Origin: JAAAOH01 sp046540795
GTDB lineage: Bacteria; Spirochaetota; Spirochaetia; DSM-27196; PWMO01
NCBI GenBank assembly: GCA_046540795.1
Contig: JBKHEN010000004.1
Coordinates: 1-37,701 of the forward strand
DNA length: 37,701 nt
Direction: 5' to 3'
This document shows, in pieces, positions 16,583-24,450 of this stretch. The notes under the pieces are model-generated. The model was not told the DNA's origin, did no database searches, and worked only from the letters and a program-made list of their open reading frames with translations. The translations under genes and the position numbers were made by a program. Position 1 is the first letter of the stretch. Each line of letters opens with the position of its first letter.

Positions 16583-17271
16583 TATTCCGCGTATTCCATC
16601 CACCGGCCGTCCTCGAGGAGCTGGTACGGGCGAAAGCGCGCCTTGTAGCTCATCTTCGGGCTGCCGGGTACGTAGAATCCGAGGTAGAGCCAATTCTTGC
16701 CCATGCGGCGGGCCGTCTCGATTTCCTGCATTGCCGAGTAGGTCCCGAGGCTTCGGCTCGATTCCTCCGGATCGAAGACGAAGTACACACTCGACAGGCC
16801 GTCCGACAGAACGTCCACCCAGCCGATGCCGACGAGCCGTTCTCCCACGTAGTAGCGCATCATTCGGGTGTCGATCGGTGAATGGAGGAGGAACCGTTCG
16901 AACCCCGCAGGGGAGGCGGTATCGTGCTCTCCGTGACGCGTAGTATTGTACAGGTAGTACAGCTCATACGCTTCCTCGGCGCCTTCGAGAGGGCCGATCC
17001 GCACCGATACATCCGCGTTGCGTCGCAGCGTGCGGCGCTGTGACTTACTCGGCCGAAACCTGTCGGTCGGTACGCGAATCGGGATGCACAGGTCGCAACC
17101 GGGACAGTGATTGCGGTAGAAGGAAGTGCCGCTTCTGCGCCACCCCTCTGCGATCATGCTCTCATAGAGGGATTTCGGAAGCCGGTCCACTTGGAAGGCA
17201 TTGGTAACCCATGTTCGATTCGGCAGATAGGGGCAGGCACCATGATTGATACGAAAGAGCCGTACGCGCAT
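16582..17271 (-). CDS. bpt: Arginyltransferase / leucyltransferase (Bpt-Ate family)
   Basis: A 229-residue aminoacyl-tRNA-protein transferase that attaches Leu or Arg to N-terminal acidic residues, feeding proteins to the ClpS/ClpAP N-degron route. The N-terminal ATE domain has CPYLPNRTW, then FYRNHCPGCDLCIPIRVP with the conserved cysteines. The C-terminal GNAT-like domain has VGIGWVDVLSDGLSSVYFVFDPEE, SLGTYSAMQEIE and WLYLGFYVPGSPKMSYKARFRP, all typical of the bacterial Bpt branch. Length is close to the usual ~240. No Shine-Dalgarno precedes ATG 17271, but a strong promoter lies just upstream. Divergent from udk. Confidence 0.93.
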   Translation of the reverse strand: MRVRLFRINHGACPYLPNRTWVTNAFQVDRLPKSLYESMIAEGWRRSGTSFYRNHCPGCDLCIPIRVPTDRFRPSKSQRRTLRRNADVSVRIGPLEGAEEAYELYYLYNTTRHGEHDTASPAGFERFLLHSPIDTRMMRYYVGERLVGIGWVDVLSDGLSSVYFVFDPEESSRSLGTYSAMQEIETARRMGKNWLYLGFYVPGSPKMSYKARFRPYQLLEDGRWMEYAE

Positions 17272-17285
17272 GAAACGTGCGGCGT

Positions 17286-17314
17286 ATCCTAGGCCAGGGA
17301 GCCTTCGGTGTCAA
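17286..17314 (-). promoter_or_regulatory. bpt promoter
   Basis: A perfect -35 TTGACA (17314-17309), a 17-bp spacer and TAGGAT (17291-17286). Transcription should begin about 17279, giving a leader of roughly 8 nt before the ATG with no ribosome-binding site. Confidence 0.75.
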
Positions 17315-17334
17315 TCGACCGCTGCAGCGATGCT

Positions 17335-17363
17335 TTGACAGCGGTCGCACGGCCGACTATACT
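17335..17363 (+). promoter_or_regulatory. udk promoter
   Basis: TTGACA (17335-17340), a 17-bp spacer and TATACT (17358-17363): a near-consensus sigma-70 promoter and the best in the window. Transcription starts about 17370, which rules out the in-frame start at 17308 and supports ATG 17386 for udk. Confidence 0.85.
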
Positions 17364-17385
17364 GCGGGCTCAGGAAACACAGGGT

Positions 17386-17991
17386 ATGGCGCGAATTATC
17401 GGTATTACGGGCGGCTCCGGGGCGGGGAAAACGACGATCGTCAATAGCGTTGCCCAGATCGTTCCGGATTTCCAGTTCATTCCCCAGGACAACTACTACA
17501 AGTCCGCCGAGCATGTGAGCAACCGCAACATCACCGAGTTCAATTTCGACCATCCATCCGCATTCGACAGTGATCTGCTCTACGAGCACCTGCGGGCGCT
17601 CAAGGACGGCTCCGCGACCGACATGCCCACCTACGATTTCGTTCATCACCGTCGGCGGGAGGAAACCGTACACGTGCGGCCGTCGAAGCTCATCATTTTC
17701 GAAGGGATCATGGTGTTCTTCGAGAAGCGGGTGCGGGATCTCATCGATCTCAAGATCTATGTGGATACGCCGGACGACATACGATTCATCCGTCGGCTCG
17801 AGCGTGACATGAACGAGCGGGGGCGCACGATGGAATCGGTGATAAAGCAGTACATGGAGTACGTGCGGCCGGGGTATTTCGAGTTCACCGAGCCGACCAA
17901 GGCCTACGCCGATTTGATCGTGCCCGAAGGCGGCCAAAACGAAAAGGCGCTCGAGGTGCTGTCCTCGTTCATGCGCTACATAATGGATTGA
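17386..17991 (+). CDS. udk: Uridine kinase
   Basis: A 201-residue P-loop kinase that phosphorylates uridine and cytidine to UMP and CMP in pyrimidine salvage. It starts with the P-loop IGITGGSGAGKTT, then QDNYYK, NFDHPSAFD and MPTYDFVHHRRREE (nucleoside-binding segments), FEGIMVF, and RRLERDMNERGR with MEYVRPGYFEFTEPTK, as in the Udk/UCK family. ATG 17386 is chosen because it lies 16 nt after the predicted transcription start and follows AGGAAACACAGGG. Its stop overlaps the start of the next gene (TGATG), so the two are translationally coupled. Confidence 0.95.
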   Translation: MARIIGITGGSGAGKTTIVNSVAQIVPDFQFIPQDNYYKSAEHVSNRNITEFNFDHPSAFDSDLLYEHLRALKDGSATDMPTYDFVHHRRREETVHVRPSKLIIFEGIMVFFEKRVRDLIDLKIYVDTPDDIRFIRRLERDMNERGRTMESVIKQYMEYVRPGYFEFTEPTKAYADLIVPEGGQNEKALEVLSSFMRYIMD

Positions 17992-19880
17992 TGGAACGCC
18001 AATTCGAGCTCGGTCGCCGCGACGGAGACGAGCCGGAGTATCGAAACCTCGGCGAGAAGTATCTCGAAAGCTTCAACCGTGCGCTGCGGCGGGAATCGGT
18101 TACCCGTACGGTGGCGGAGCTTGCGTGGACAGCCGGTCCGGTGACCTACCTGGCTCTCACCATCGGGTACCGCGCCGGTTTCGGGACCGCGCCGCCGGGC
18201 AATCTCTTCGTCTATTTCGCTATCTATACGCTGGTTGCCGGGTTGTTCGCCGTGGCCACTCGCTTGGCCTACCGGATGTTTCGCGCGCAGCCGGCGGAGG
18301 AGGCGGCCGAGCGGTTGAGGCACGTCATGAGCACGATCCCCGAGCTCATCGCGAGTACGCGTAACGTCACCCTCGATAGCTACGAGGGTGACGACCGGGT
18401 AGTGCTGGCGGCGAAATACGTGCTCGACAATCCGGACGCCGGAGAAGCGGCACTGGAGCAGGTGACCCGCGACCTCACCGGCAGCGCCCATCTGGCCGAG
18501 CGGCTGAGGGCGGTGGAGATCTACCGGCGCATGGGGCTATGGACCCGTTCCCTCGACATCAACCGCGAAGTATCCGGCGAGCTCGCTGCGGCGCTCGAGC
18601 GGATCCGTCCCGCCTCCCCGCAGGTTGCCCGGACGTTGAAGCGGCGGTTCATCGGCCTCGGTCCGAGTGCCGCGGAGGGACGGACGCGAACCGAAGGCTT
18701 CATCGAGCGGGTTCTCGCCGCCGGCGAGGAAGACAACTCCGAGCTCATGACCCTTGCCGACGTGGAGGAGGTGCTCACGCTTGCCTTCGAGCTGCTGGCC
18801 GAACGTCGGTTCACCATCCTATCGTTCGACTATCACGGTATTCCGCGCTTCGGGGCTGCGTTCGGTCGGGTGGAGCGGCTGCGCCGCGAATACCGCCATC
18901 TGGTGCACACCCGAAACAACCGACTGCGTGCGCTCGCCGAGCGGCTGAACCGGGCGGACGAGATCCACCGGGTTGCCGCGGCCATACCGGTTCTCGGTGA
19001 TGCGGATGAAGTGCTGCAGAACGTGCTTGCAGCAACCGACCATTACTTCACCTCTCTTGCACGGCAGACTCGCCCGCTCTACTCCTTCCTCAGGGGAAAG
19101 CGCTCGGCGGCCGCTCATCGGGAGAAGCCCTTCGCGCAGAGCGTGCTGAAGCTCTATGGGGCGCTCTACCGGGTGAATCTCGATCTGCGAAAGAAGCACG
19201 TGGAGCTCGAGCGAGCCATCCGGGACTATCAGCGGGTCAGGCGGGCGATGCCGGCCTCGCAATTGCGGCTCCTTGCACCCGACGACAGCGGCCAGGGCAT
19301 ACGGTTGCGCCGTCGAACGCTCGCTGTGGAGGGTGATGCGCGGACCGAGCCGGCCCGAGAGCTGCACAAGTTGCTGGCGGACATCTCGGTGACCCCGCGG
19401 TTCTTCCGTGCGGTGATAGACGCCGCCGGAACCGAGCGGCGCTACATGAGTCCGGAAGGCTACAAGCACCTCGCCGTGAGCGTGCTCCTCGTGCTCGACC
19501 GGGCGGTCGGGCTCAGCCGCCCACAGGTGCAGTACGCAGTTGAGGCCACGCGGGCGCCCAATCTGGGAATCGTGGATCGGATGCAGAGTCGCGAGGTGCG
19601 CCTCGGGCGGGCTCTTTCACTGGTGGACGAGGTGCGACCGAACCTGGAGACGGCGGTCGAGCGGGTGCTCCGATCGTTGGTTTCCTACCACGGCGTGCGG
19701 CCCTCGGAGGAATTGATGGTCTATCTCGAACGCGAGTTCGGTGTTCCTCGGGACCTCGCGGCGTTTATGACCCCCGCAGAGGAGGACCGACGAGCCGAGT
19801 TACGGCAGGAGATGAAACGGCAGATCCTCACCGTTCCGCCGACGCCGAAGCGCTATACCTCGGTGATCGAGCGTCTGTAA
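17991..19880 (+). CDS. Membrane-anchored protein of unknown function, 629 aa
   Basis: I do not recognise this protein. Two hydrophobic stretches near the N-terminus (about residues 43-65 and 70-95, including GNLFVYFAIYTLVAGLFAV) probably anchor it, leaving some 530 residues in the cytoplasm. That part is strongly charged, Arg/Glu/Leu-rich and apparently all-helical, with segments that look like coiled coil or helical repeats (for example around HTRNNRLRALAERLNRADE). There is no P-loop, zinc motif or kinase motif that I can find. It starts at ATG 17991 inside the udk stop codon region, so it is made together with uridine kinase. A TTG at 17988 is an alternative start. Confidence 0.85.
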   Translation: MERQFELGRRDGDEPEYRNLGEKYLESFNRALRRESVTRTVAELAWTAGPVTYLALTIGYRAGFGTAPPGNLFVYFAIYTLVAGLFAVATRLAYRMFRAQPAEEAAERLRHVMSTIPELIASTRNVTLDSYEGDDRVVLAAKYVLDNPDAGEAALEQVTRDLTGSAHLAERLRAVEIYRRMGLWTRSLDINREVSGELAAALERIRPASPQVARTLKRRFIGLGPSAAEGRTRTEGFIERVLAAGEEDNSELMTLADVEEVLTLAFELLAERRFTILSFDYHGIPRFGAAFGRVERLRREYRHLVHTRNNRLRALAERLNRADEIHRVAAAIPVLGDADEVLQNVLAATDHYFTSLARQTRPLYSFLRGKRSAAAHREKPFAQSVLKLYGALYRVNLDLRKKHVELERAIRDYQRVRRAMPASQLRLLAPDDSGQGIRLRRRTLAVEGDARTEPARELHKLLADISVTPRFFRAVIDAAGTERRYMSPEGYKHLAVSVLLVLDRAVGLSRPQVQYAVEATRAPNLGIVDRMQSREVRLGRALSLVDEVRPNLETAVERVLRSLVSYHGVRPSEELMVYLEREFGVPRDLAAFMTPAEEDRRAELRQEMKRQILTVPPTPKRYTSVIERL

Positions 19881-19901
19881 GGGGCATACGGGCCAATCAG
19901 G

Positions 19902-19946
19902 AGCACACCGCGGATCCGCAGCGCACCGCGGATCCGGAGCGCGCGG
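19902..19946. repeat. 18-bp tandem repeat, 2.5 units
   Basis: Two units at 19902-19919 and 19920-19937, each containing CACCGCGGATCCG, and a partial third (AGCGCGCGG). It lies in the 70-bp gap between two convergent genes. No T-run follows, so it is not an obvious terminator. Confidence 0.7.
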
Positions 19947-19950
19947 TCGA

Positions 19951-21102
19951 TCAGCCTGCAACGGTGCGCAGCAGGAGACCTACGCCGACCCCGAGGTAGT
20001 TCCCGGCGGCATAGCCGAGAATCCCGGCGGTGATTCCCGCCGCTACAACGGCCCGGTTGTCGATGGAAACCGCCACCATCCCGACGAAGGGCGGCGAGCA
20101 TATCGCCGCGGTGGACGTTACGATCATGGTGTCCACGTCGATGCCGCACGCCCGGGCCAGTAGCAGATGCAGCAGAAGCGAGAATGCAACGGTATACGTG
20201 ACGAGAAGGAGAATCGCCGGGGAGGCACCGAGGATCTGCGTGAGGTCGGCCATCGATCCCACCGCTACGCAGAATACCAGGACGATATACTCCCCGAGAG
20301 AGAAGCTCGTCTCGAGCCGTTGGACTGCGGGAAACAGCGAAGCGCCGATCGCGAGGGTGGTGAGAAACAGAATAACCGCCACGCTGCTCCACTGCGGGGT
20401 GAGTAGCTCGGCTATCCCGACACTAACCGCCACAAGGGCGATCGCCAGAACGAGCGCCCGAAGGGTGTCGGAAAGAGCCGCTTTGGAGAATGCGGAGGCC
20501 ACTCCCTCACTCCGTGGCGCTGGGACGGGATCGGAAATGCGTGCGGAAAAGGGCAACAAGAGGCGGGAGAACAGGGGCTTCGCCGCGGTAATGATGAACA
20601 GGATGTAGAGCCCCCCGACGACTACGTCGGCGGTGTGTACCGTTACATAAACCGACGGGTCTACCTGCAGAGCGCTTCTGATGGCGGCGAGGTTCGGCGT
20701 GCCGCCGGTGTAGACACCGACCAGCAAACCGCCGACCTCCGCCGACTGCGGCACCACACCGGCGAACAGGAGGTGGCCGATACCCACCACGACGGTCACC
20801 GATGCCGCGGCCAGCGCCATCGACAGGCCGGCGTTGCGACCGAGGGCGCGCCAGTTTCTGAGATCGGCGGAAAACAGCAGAAGCGGTACCGAGAGCGCAA
20901 CGGCCCCCTCGGCGACGGCCTGTTGTGCCGGAGCGGCGGAGGCCGGCAGGAGCCCGGCGTTTCCGAGGACGATACCGAGGAGGTAGCACCAGATCACCGG
21001 GCTGACCCGAGACAACGGCTCGAACCGGTTCGCGGTATAGATGACGGAGGCCGGGAGAATCACGAACCCCAAACCCGTGGCCCATTGGGTTGCGTAGTCC
21101 AT
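19951..21102 (-). CDS. DUF819 family integral membrane protein
   Basis: A 383-residue polytopic inner-membrane protein with about ten hydrophobic helices. The conserved GVYTGGTPNLAAIRSAL, the STAAICSPPFVGMVA segment and the closing GILGYAAGNYLGVG are characteristic of the DUF819 (YjcL-like) family, which has a transporter-like fold with an inverted repeat but no settled substrate. ATG 21102 is favoured because TATAAT ends ten bases upstream; ATG 21150 would lie upstream of that promoter. No ribosome-binding site is visible. It is divergent from the TetR/acyl-CoA synthetase cluster and shares a compact regulatory region with it. Confidence 0.85.
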   Translation of the reverse strand: MDYATQWATGLGFVILPASVIYTANRFEPLSRVSPVIWCYLLGIVLGNAGLLPASAAPAQQAVAEGAVALSVPLLLFSADLRNWRALGRNAGLSMALAAASVTVVVGIGHLLFAGVVPQSAEVGGLLVGVYTGGTPNLAAIRSALQVDPSVYVTVHTADVVVGGLYILFIITAAKPLFSRLLLPFSARISDPVPAPRSEGVASAFSKAALSDTLRALVLAIALVAVSVGIAELLTPQWSSVAVILFLTTLAIGASLFPAVQRLETSFSLGEYIVLVFCVAVGSMADLTQILGASPAILLLVTYTVAFSLLLHLLLARACGIDVDTMIVTSTAAICSPPFVGMVAVSIDNRAVVAAGITAGILGYAAGNYLGVGVGLLLRTVAG

Positions 21103-21111
21103 GGCAGCCGG

Positions 21112-21140
21112 ATTATATCGGCACTGTGGCGGGGCTACAA
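21112..21140 (-). promoter_or_regulatory. Promoter of the DUF819 gene
   Basis: TTGTAG (21140-21135), a 17-bp spacer and a perfect TATAAT (21117-21112). Transcription starts about 21105, only about 3 nt before ATG 21102. Its -35 box is three bases from the -35 box of the divergent tetR promoter. Confidence 0.6.
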
Positions 21141-21143
21141 TCG

Positions 21144-21172
21144 TTGACAAGGGCGCGGTGGTGGACTAAGGT
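21144..21172 (+). promoter_or_regulatory. tetR-acyl-CoA synthetase operon promoter
   Basis: TTGACA (21144-21149), a 17-bp spacer and TAAGGT (21167-21172). The predicted start is about 21179, leaving a ~29-nt leader with a GAGGAG ribosome-binding site before ATG 21208. Confidence 0.6.
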
Positions 21173-21182
21173 TAGCGTACCG

Positions 21183-21192
21183 GCCGATCGGC
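21183..21192. promoter_or_regulatory. Candidate operator palindrome
   Basis: GCCGATCGGC is a perfect 10-bp palindrome located just after the predicted tetR transcription start, a place where a TetR-type autorepressor would block transcription. It is short, and GC-rich palindromes of this size can arise by chance. Confidence 0.3.
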
Positions 21193-21207
21193 TGAAAGCG
21201 AGGAGCT

Positions 21208-21789
21208 ATGGCTCGGAACCGAGATGCCGCCACGGGCTATCGTGAGAAGATCATTCAGGGCGCCTCCAAGCTGATCATCGAGAAGGGGGTGGCAAGTACC
21301 AGCCTTGCGGACATCGCCTTTGAAGTCGGGATCAGCAAGGGCACGCTGTACTACTATTATCCCACCAAGGGAGAGCTCATCTTCGAAATCTCCGAGCGCC
21401 ACATGGAGTTTATCACCGATAAGATCTTCTCCTGGATAGAGGAGGGCGGGGACGACAAGACCGCGGAGGAAGTGTTGTGGCTCGTGTTCAAGACCATCAC
21501 CACCTCCGAGACCCGCGGGCACATCCATGTATACCTGCTACAGGAAGCGCTCACGGGGAATTCCTCCCTGCGGGCGCGGTTTACGGAGGAGTACGAGCGG
21601 TGGGCCTCCCTGATCGAGCAGGGGCTTCACAAGATCATACCGGGACGTGGTGATCACGGCATTGCGGCGCGGGTCATCCTCTCATCCATTGACGGTCTGC
21701 TGCTCCAGCACCTGCTCGGTGTCCCGAACGTTCCCCTGGAGCAGATCACCTCGTCCCTCGCGCGGTTTGCGCGAGATTACGGCGCATAG
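21208..21789 (+). CDS. TetR/AcrR family transcriptional regulator
   Basis: A 193-residue regulator with an N-terminal helix-turn-helix, VASTSLADIAFEVGISKGTLYYYYPTKGELIFEI, the typical TetR signature with the conserved YYYF-like end. The C-terminal ~140 residues form the ligand-binding and dimerisation domain. GAGGAG lies four bases before the ATG. The next gene, nine bases downstream, is a long-chain acyl-CoA synthetase, so the natural ligand may be a fatty acid or acyl-CoA, as in FadR-type TetR proteins; that is inferred from context only. Confidence 0.92.
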   Translation: MARNRDAATGYREKIIQGASKLIIEKGVASTSLADIAFEVGISKGTLYYYYPTKGELIFEISERHMEFITDKIFSWIEEGGDDKTAEEVLWLVFKTITTSETRGHIHVYLLQEALTGNSSLRARFTEEYERWASLIEQGLHKIIPGRGDHGIAARVILSSIDGLLLQHLLGVPNVPLEQITSSLARFARDYGA

Positions 21790-21798
21790 GAGAACGGC

Positions 21799-23547
21799 AT
21801 GTCGCAACCGTGGGATTTTCTCGATGACTACAGGAACGGCAAATCGGAAGCCGTCGACGTTTCCGGTGAATGGCCGACGCTGCCGGAGTTGTTCGATATT
21901 ACCGTGGACCGGTATTCGGAGCGCCGGGCGTTCACTACCTTCGACCCGGAAGAAATCACTCTGAGTTACCGTGACGTACAACGGCGGGTGCGGGCGGCTG
22001 CGGCGTACCTGCAGAGCCTGGGAGTTCGTGCGGGTGACCGCGTTGCCGTGACCGGCAAGAACTCGCCGGAGTGGGCCGTTGCCTATCTGGCGGTGCTCTA
22101 TGCCGGCGGGGTGGTCGTTCCGCTCGACTATCAGCTGCACAGCCCCGACATTGCCGGCCTCATGGGACGAGCCGAGGTAAAGGCGGTCTTCGTGGACACG
22201 GAGAAGTACGACGATCTCGACACACGCGGTCGAGAGGCAAAAATCGCTCTATCGCCGGATCGACCGAATTATATCTTCAGCCTGCCGCAGGATCGTCAGG
22301 CGCAACGACCATCGACGAGCGAGCACGACCTCGCGGCCATCCTATTCACCTCGGGAACGACGGGCTCGGCGAAAGGAGTCATGCTCACCCATCGGAACAT
22401 CACCAGCGACGCCCTGCTCGCACAGGCAAACCTCAACATTCGCCACGACGACGTATTCTACGCCCTGTTGCCCCTGCATCATTCCTATACGATGCTCGCG
22501 GTGTTCATCGAAGCGATCTCGGTGGGAGCCGAGGTGGTCTTTGCCAAGCGGATGATCATCAAGCAGATCCTTGCGGACCTCAAGCGGGGACAGGTGACCA
22601 TGCTGCTCGGCATTCCGATGCTCTTCAACAAGCTCTTGAAAGGCATACTGCGCGGCGTGCGCGAAAAGGGCGCCCTCGTCTACGGCATCATCCGTCTGCT
22701 GATGGGGATCAGCGGCATCATAAAGCACGCCACCGGGCGCAACATCGGGAAGAAGCTCTTCCATTCGGTGCTCGAGAAAGCCTCTCTCGATACGATACGG
22801 ATCTGCATAAGCGGCGGCGGGCCGCTTCCCCCGGCAACCTTTCGCAAGTTCAACCAGCTCGGCATCGATTTCGTGCAGGGATATGGACTGACCGAGACGT
22901 CTCCCATTATCACGCTCAATCCGGTCGAACACTACAAAGAGGAATCGGTGGGGAAGGTTCTGCCGCAAACGGACATGAAGATCTACGAGCCGGATGAGCG
23001 TGGGATCGGTGAAATTGTCGTGAAAGGCCCGATGGTCATGAAGGGCTATTACAACGACGAGGAAGCTACGCGGGAGACCTTCACCGAGGACGGTTACTTC
23101 CGTACCGGCGACATGGGGCGACTCGACCGGGAGAACTACCTCTACCTCACGGGCCGCAAGAAGTCGCTTATCGTCACCGCAGGGGGCAAGAACGTGTATC
23201 CCGAGGAAATCGAGGATCACTTCCAGCTCTACGACGAGATCGAGCAGATCATGGTGAAAGGCTACATCTCCAATGAAGAGCTCAGAGAGGAAGACGTAGA
23301 GGCGTATGTGTATCCCGACCTCGACTACTTCGGGGACCAGCAAGGGACGCAGTCGGAGCCGACCGAAGCCGCTCCGGGGCAGAGCACCGAGCCCGACTGG
23401 GAGGCGATAGAGCGTCGGGCAAACGCCATTGTGGAAGAGGTCAACAAAGAGCTCATGCCCTACCAGCGAATCAAGCGGGTCACCGTGCTGCGAGAACCCA
23501 TGGAGATGACCACGACCAAGAAGATAAAGCGTCACAAAGTCTCGTGA
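21799..23547 (+). CDS. Long-chain fatty acid-CoA ligase (AMP-forming)
   Basis: A 582-residue member of the ANL adenylating enzymes, which activates a carboxylic acid as an acyl-AMP and transfers it to CoA. Motifs in order are the AMP-binding P-loop LFTSGTTGSAKGV, the QGYGLTETSP motif, YFRTGDMGRLD (ribose-binding Asp), the hinge GRKKSLIVTAGGKNVYPEEIE, and the C-terminal catalytic lysine region TTTKKIKR. Hydrophobic segments around IEAISVGAEVV and VYGIIRLLMGISGII fit a long-chain enzyme at the membrane. A Gln/Glu/Ser/Pro-rich low-complexity insertion lies at about residues 515-533. AGGAG precedes ATG 21799. Its stop overlaps the rsmE start (GTGA). Confidence 0.92.
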   Translation: MSQPWDFLDDYRNGKSEAVDVSGEWPTLPELFDITVDRYSERRAFTTFDPEEITLSYRDVQRRVRAAAAYLQSLGVRAGDRVAVTGKNSPEWAVAYLAVLYAGGVVVPLDYQLHSPDIAGLMGRAEVKAVFVDTEKYDDLDTRGREAKIALSPDRPNYIFSLPQDRQAQRPSTSEHDLAAILFTSGTTGSAKGVMLTHRNITSDALLAQANLNIRHDDVFYALLPLHHSYTMLAVFIEAISVGAEVVFAKRMIIKQILADLKRGQVTMLLGIPMLFNKLLKGILRGVREKGALVYGIIRLLMGISGIIKHATGRNIGKKLFHSVLEKASLDTIRICISGGGPLPPATFRKFNQLGIDFVQGYGLTETSPIITLNPVEHYKEESVGKVLPQTDMKIYEPDERGIGEIVVKGPMVMKGYYNDEEATRETFTEDGYFRTGDMGRLDRENYLYLTGRKKSLIVTAGGKNVYPEEIEDHFQLYDEIEQIMVKGYISNEELREEDVEAYVYPDLDYFGDQQGTQSEPTEAAPGQSTEPDWEAIERRANAIVEEVNKELMPYQRIKRVTVLREPMEMTTTKKIKRHKVS

Positions 23548-24392
23548 ATATCGTCCTCCTCGAGCCCGAGGAGCTTTCCGGCGGGGGAGCGATACGGCTT
23601 CCCGCCGGGGATCGCAGAGCGCGGCATATTTGCTCGGTTCTTCGGCTCTCGGTGGGACAGGATCTCAAAGTCGGACTGGTGAACGGACCGGCGGGACGGG
23701 GAAGGGTGCGCCGTATCTCGGCGGGCGGAGACGTGGAGCTCGACCTTGCGTTACCCGGGGCCGGCGGGGACTTCGGCGGACCCGGCGAGCAGGGCACAGA
23801 TTCCTTGCAGCCGGTGCGACTGCTTCTGGCGCATCCGCGACCGATCGTCCTCAGACGTCTGCTGCGGGACCTTTCGACCCTCGGGGTGGAGCGGATCGTG
23901 GTGTGTCACTCCGCGCTGGGGGAGAAGAGCTATTTCGGAAGCAGCATGTGGGACGGAGACACGGTGCGACGGCTGCTCATCGAAGGTGCCGAGCAGGCGG
24001 GAGTCACCGCCATACCGGCGGTGGAACGGCGATGGCGGCCGAAAGACGGTATCGAGGGGGTTATCGAGGGCCGCGCAGAGGCGGCCAGGCTGCTCTTCGA
24101 TCCCGACGGCGAACCCGACGGCGAAGAGCCGCGGGAAGCGCGATCGGAGAAGGGGCGTGCCGCGGCCCCCGATGCCGTATCCGCCTCCACCGCCCCACGC
24201 CGGGATACGGGCGGCCTCATCGTCGCGGTGGGTGCGGAGCGGGGCTGGACCGAGGAAGAGCGCCGGGTGTTCGTGCGGAGCGGGTTTCGTAGCCGGAGCC
24301 TCGGCGGGCGGATTCTCCGCACCGAGACCGCCGCCGTCGCGGCGGTGGTGTTGGCCTTGCGGGAGTTAGGAAGGGTTCCCGGCCAGGCTTAG
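23544..24392 (+). CDS. rsmE: 16S rRNA m3U1498 methyltransferase RsmE
   Basis: This SPOUT-fold methyltransferase methylates U1498 of 16S rRNA. The N-terminal PUA-like domain has GDRRARHICSVLRLSVGQ. The knot domain shows RLLLAHPRPIVLRRLLRDL, then IEGAEQAGV, the cofactor loop VAVGAERGWTEEE (normally GPEGG or GPERG, here with Ala for Pro), and LGGRILRTETAAVAAV. At 282 residues it is about 40 longer than usual because of two low-complexity insertions, one near residue 70-83 and one at about 187-223 that contains a 12-bp tandem duplication. The start is GTG 23544 in a GTGA overlap with the ligase gene. Confidence 0.93.
   Translation: MNIVLLEPEELSGGGAIRLPAGDRRARHICSVLRLSVGQDLKVGLVNGPAGRGRVRRISAGGDVELDLALPGAGGDFGGPGEQGTDSLQPVRLLLAHPRPIVLRRLLRDLSTLGVERIVVCHSALGEKSYFGSSMWDGDTVRRLLIEGAEQAGVTAIPAVERRWRPKDGIEGVIEGRAEAARLLFDPDGEPDGEEPREARSEKGRAAAPDAVSASTAPRRDTGGLIVAVGAERGWTEEERRVFVRSGFRSRSLGGRILRTETAAVAAVVLALRELGRVPGQA
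24102..24125 (+). repeat. 12-bp in-frame tandem duplication in rsmE
   Basis: CCCGACGGCGAA occurs twice in succession, encoding PDGEPDGE within the low-complexity insertion of RsmE. Confidence 0.85.
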
Positions 24393-24415
24393 AATCGCCG
24401 ACTATACGCGCTTCG

Positions 24416-24444
24416 TTGAATAATCGCCCGTGCTCCGGTAGGAT
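24416..24444 (+). promoter_or_regulatory. murC operon promoter (leaderless)
   Basis: TTGAAT (24416-24421), a 17-bp spacer and TAGGAT (24439-24444). The predicted transcription start coincides with ATG 24451, and no Shine-Dalgarno is present. Confidence 0.6.
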
Positions 24445-24450
24445 GGCTGC

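Noticed and set aside
17308..17385. N-terminal extension of uridine kinase
   Set aside because: The near-consensus promoter at 17335-17363 lies inside it, so transcription starts downstream; the P-loop begins right after ATG 17386.
19881..19950. Bidirectional terminator between convergent genes
   Set aside because: The GC-rich palindromic units are an 18-bp tandem repeat with no T-run on either strand.
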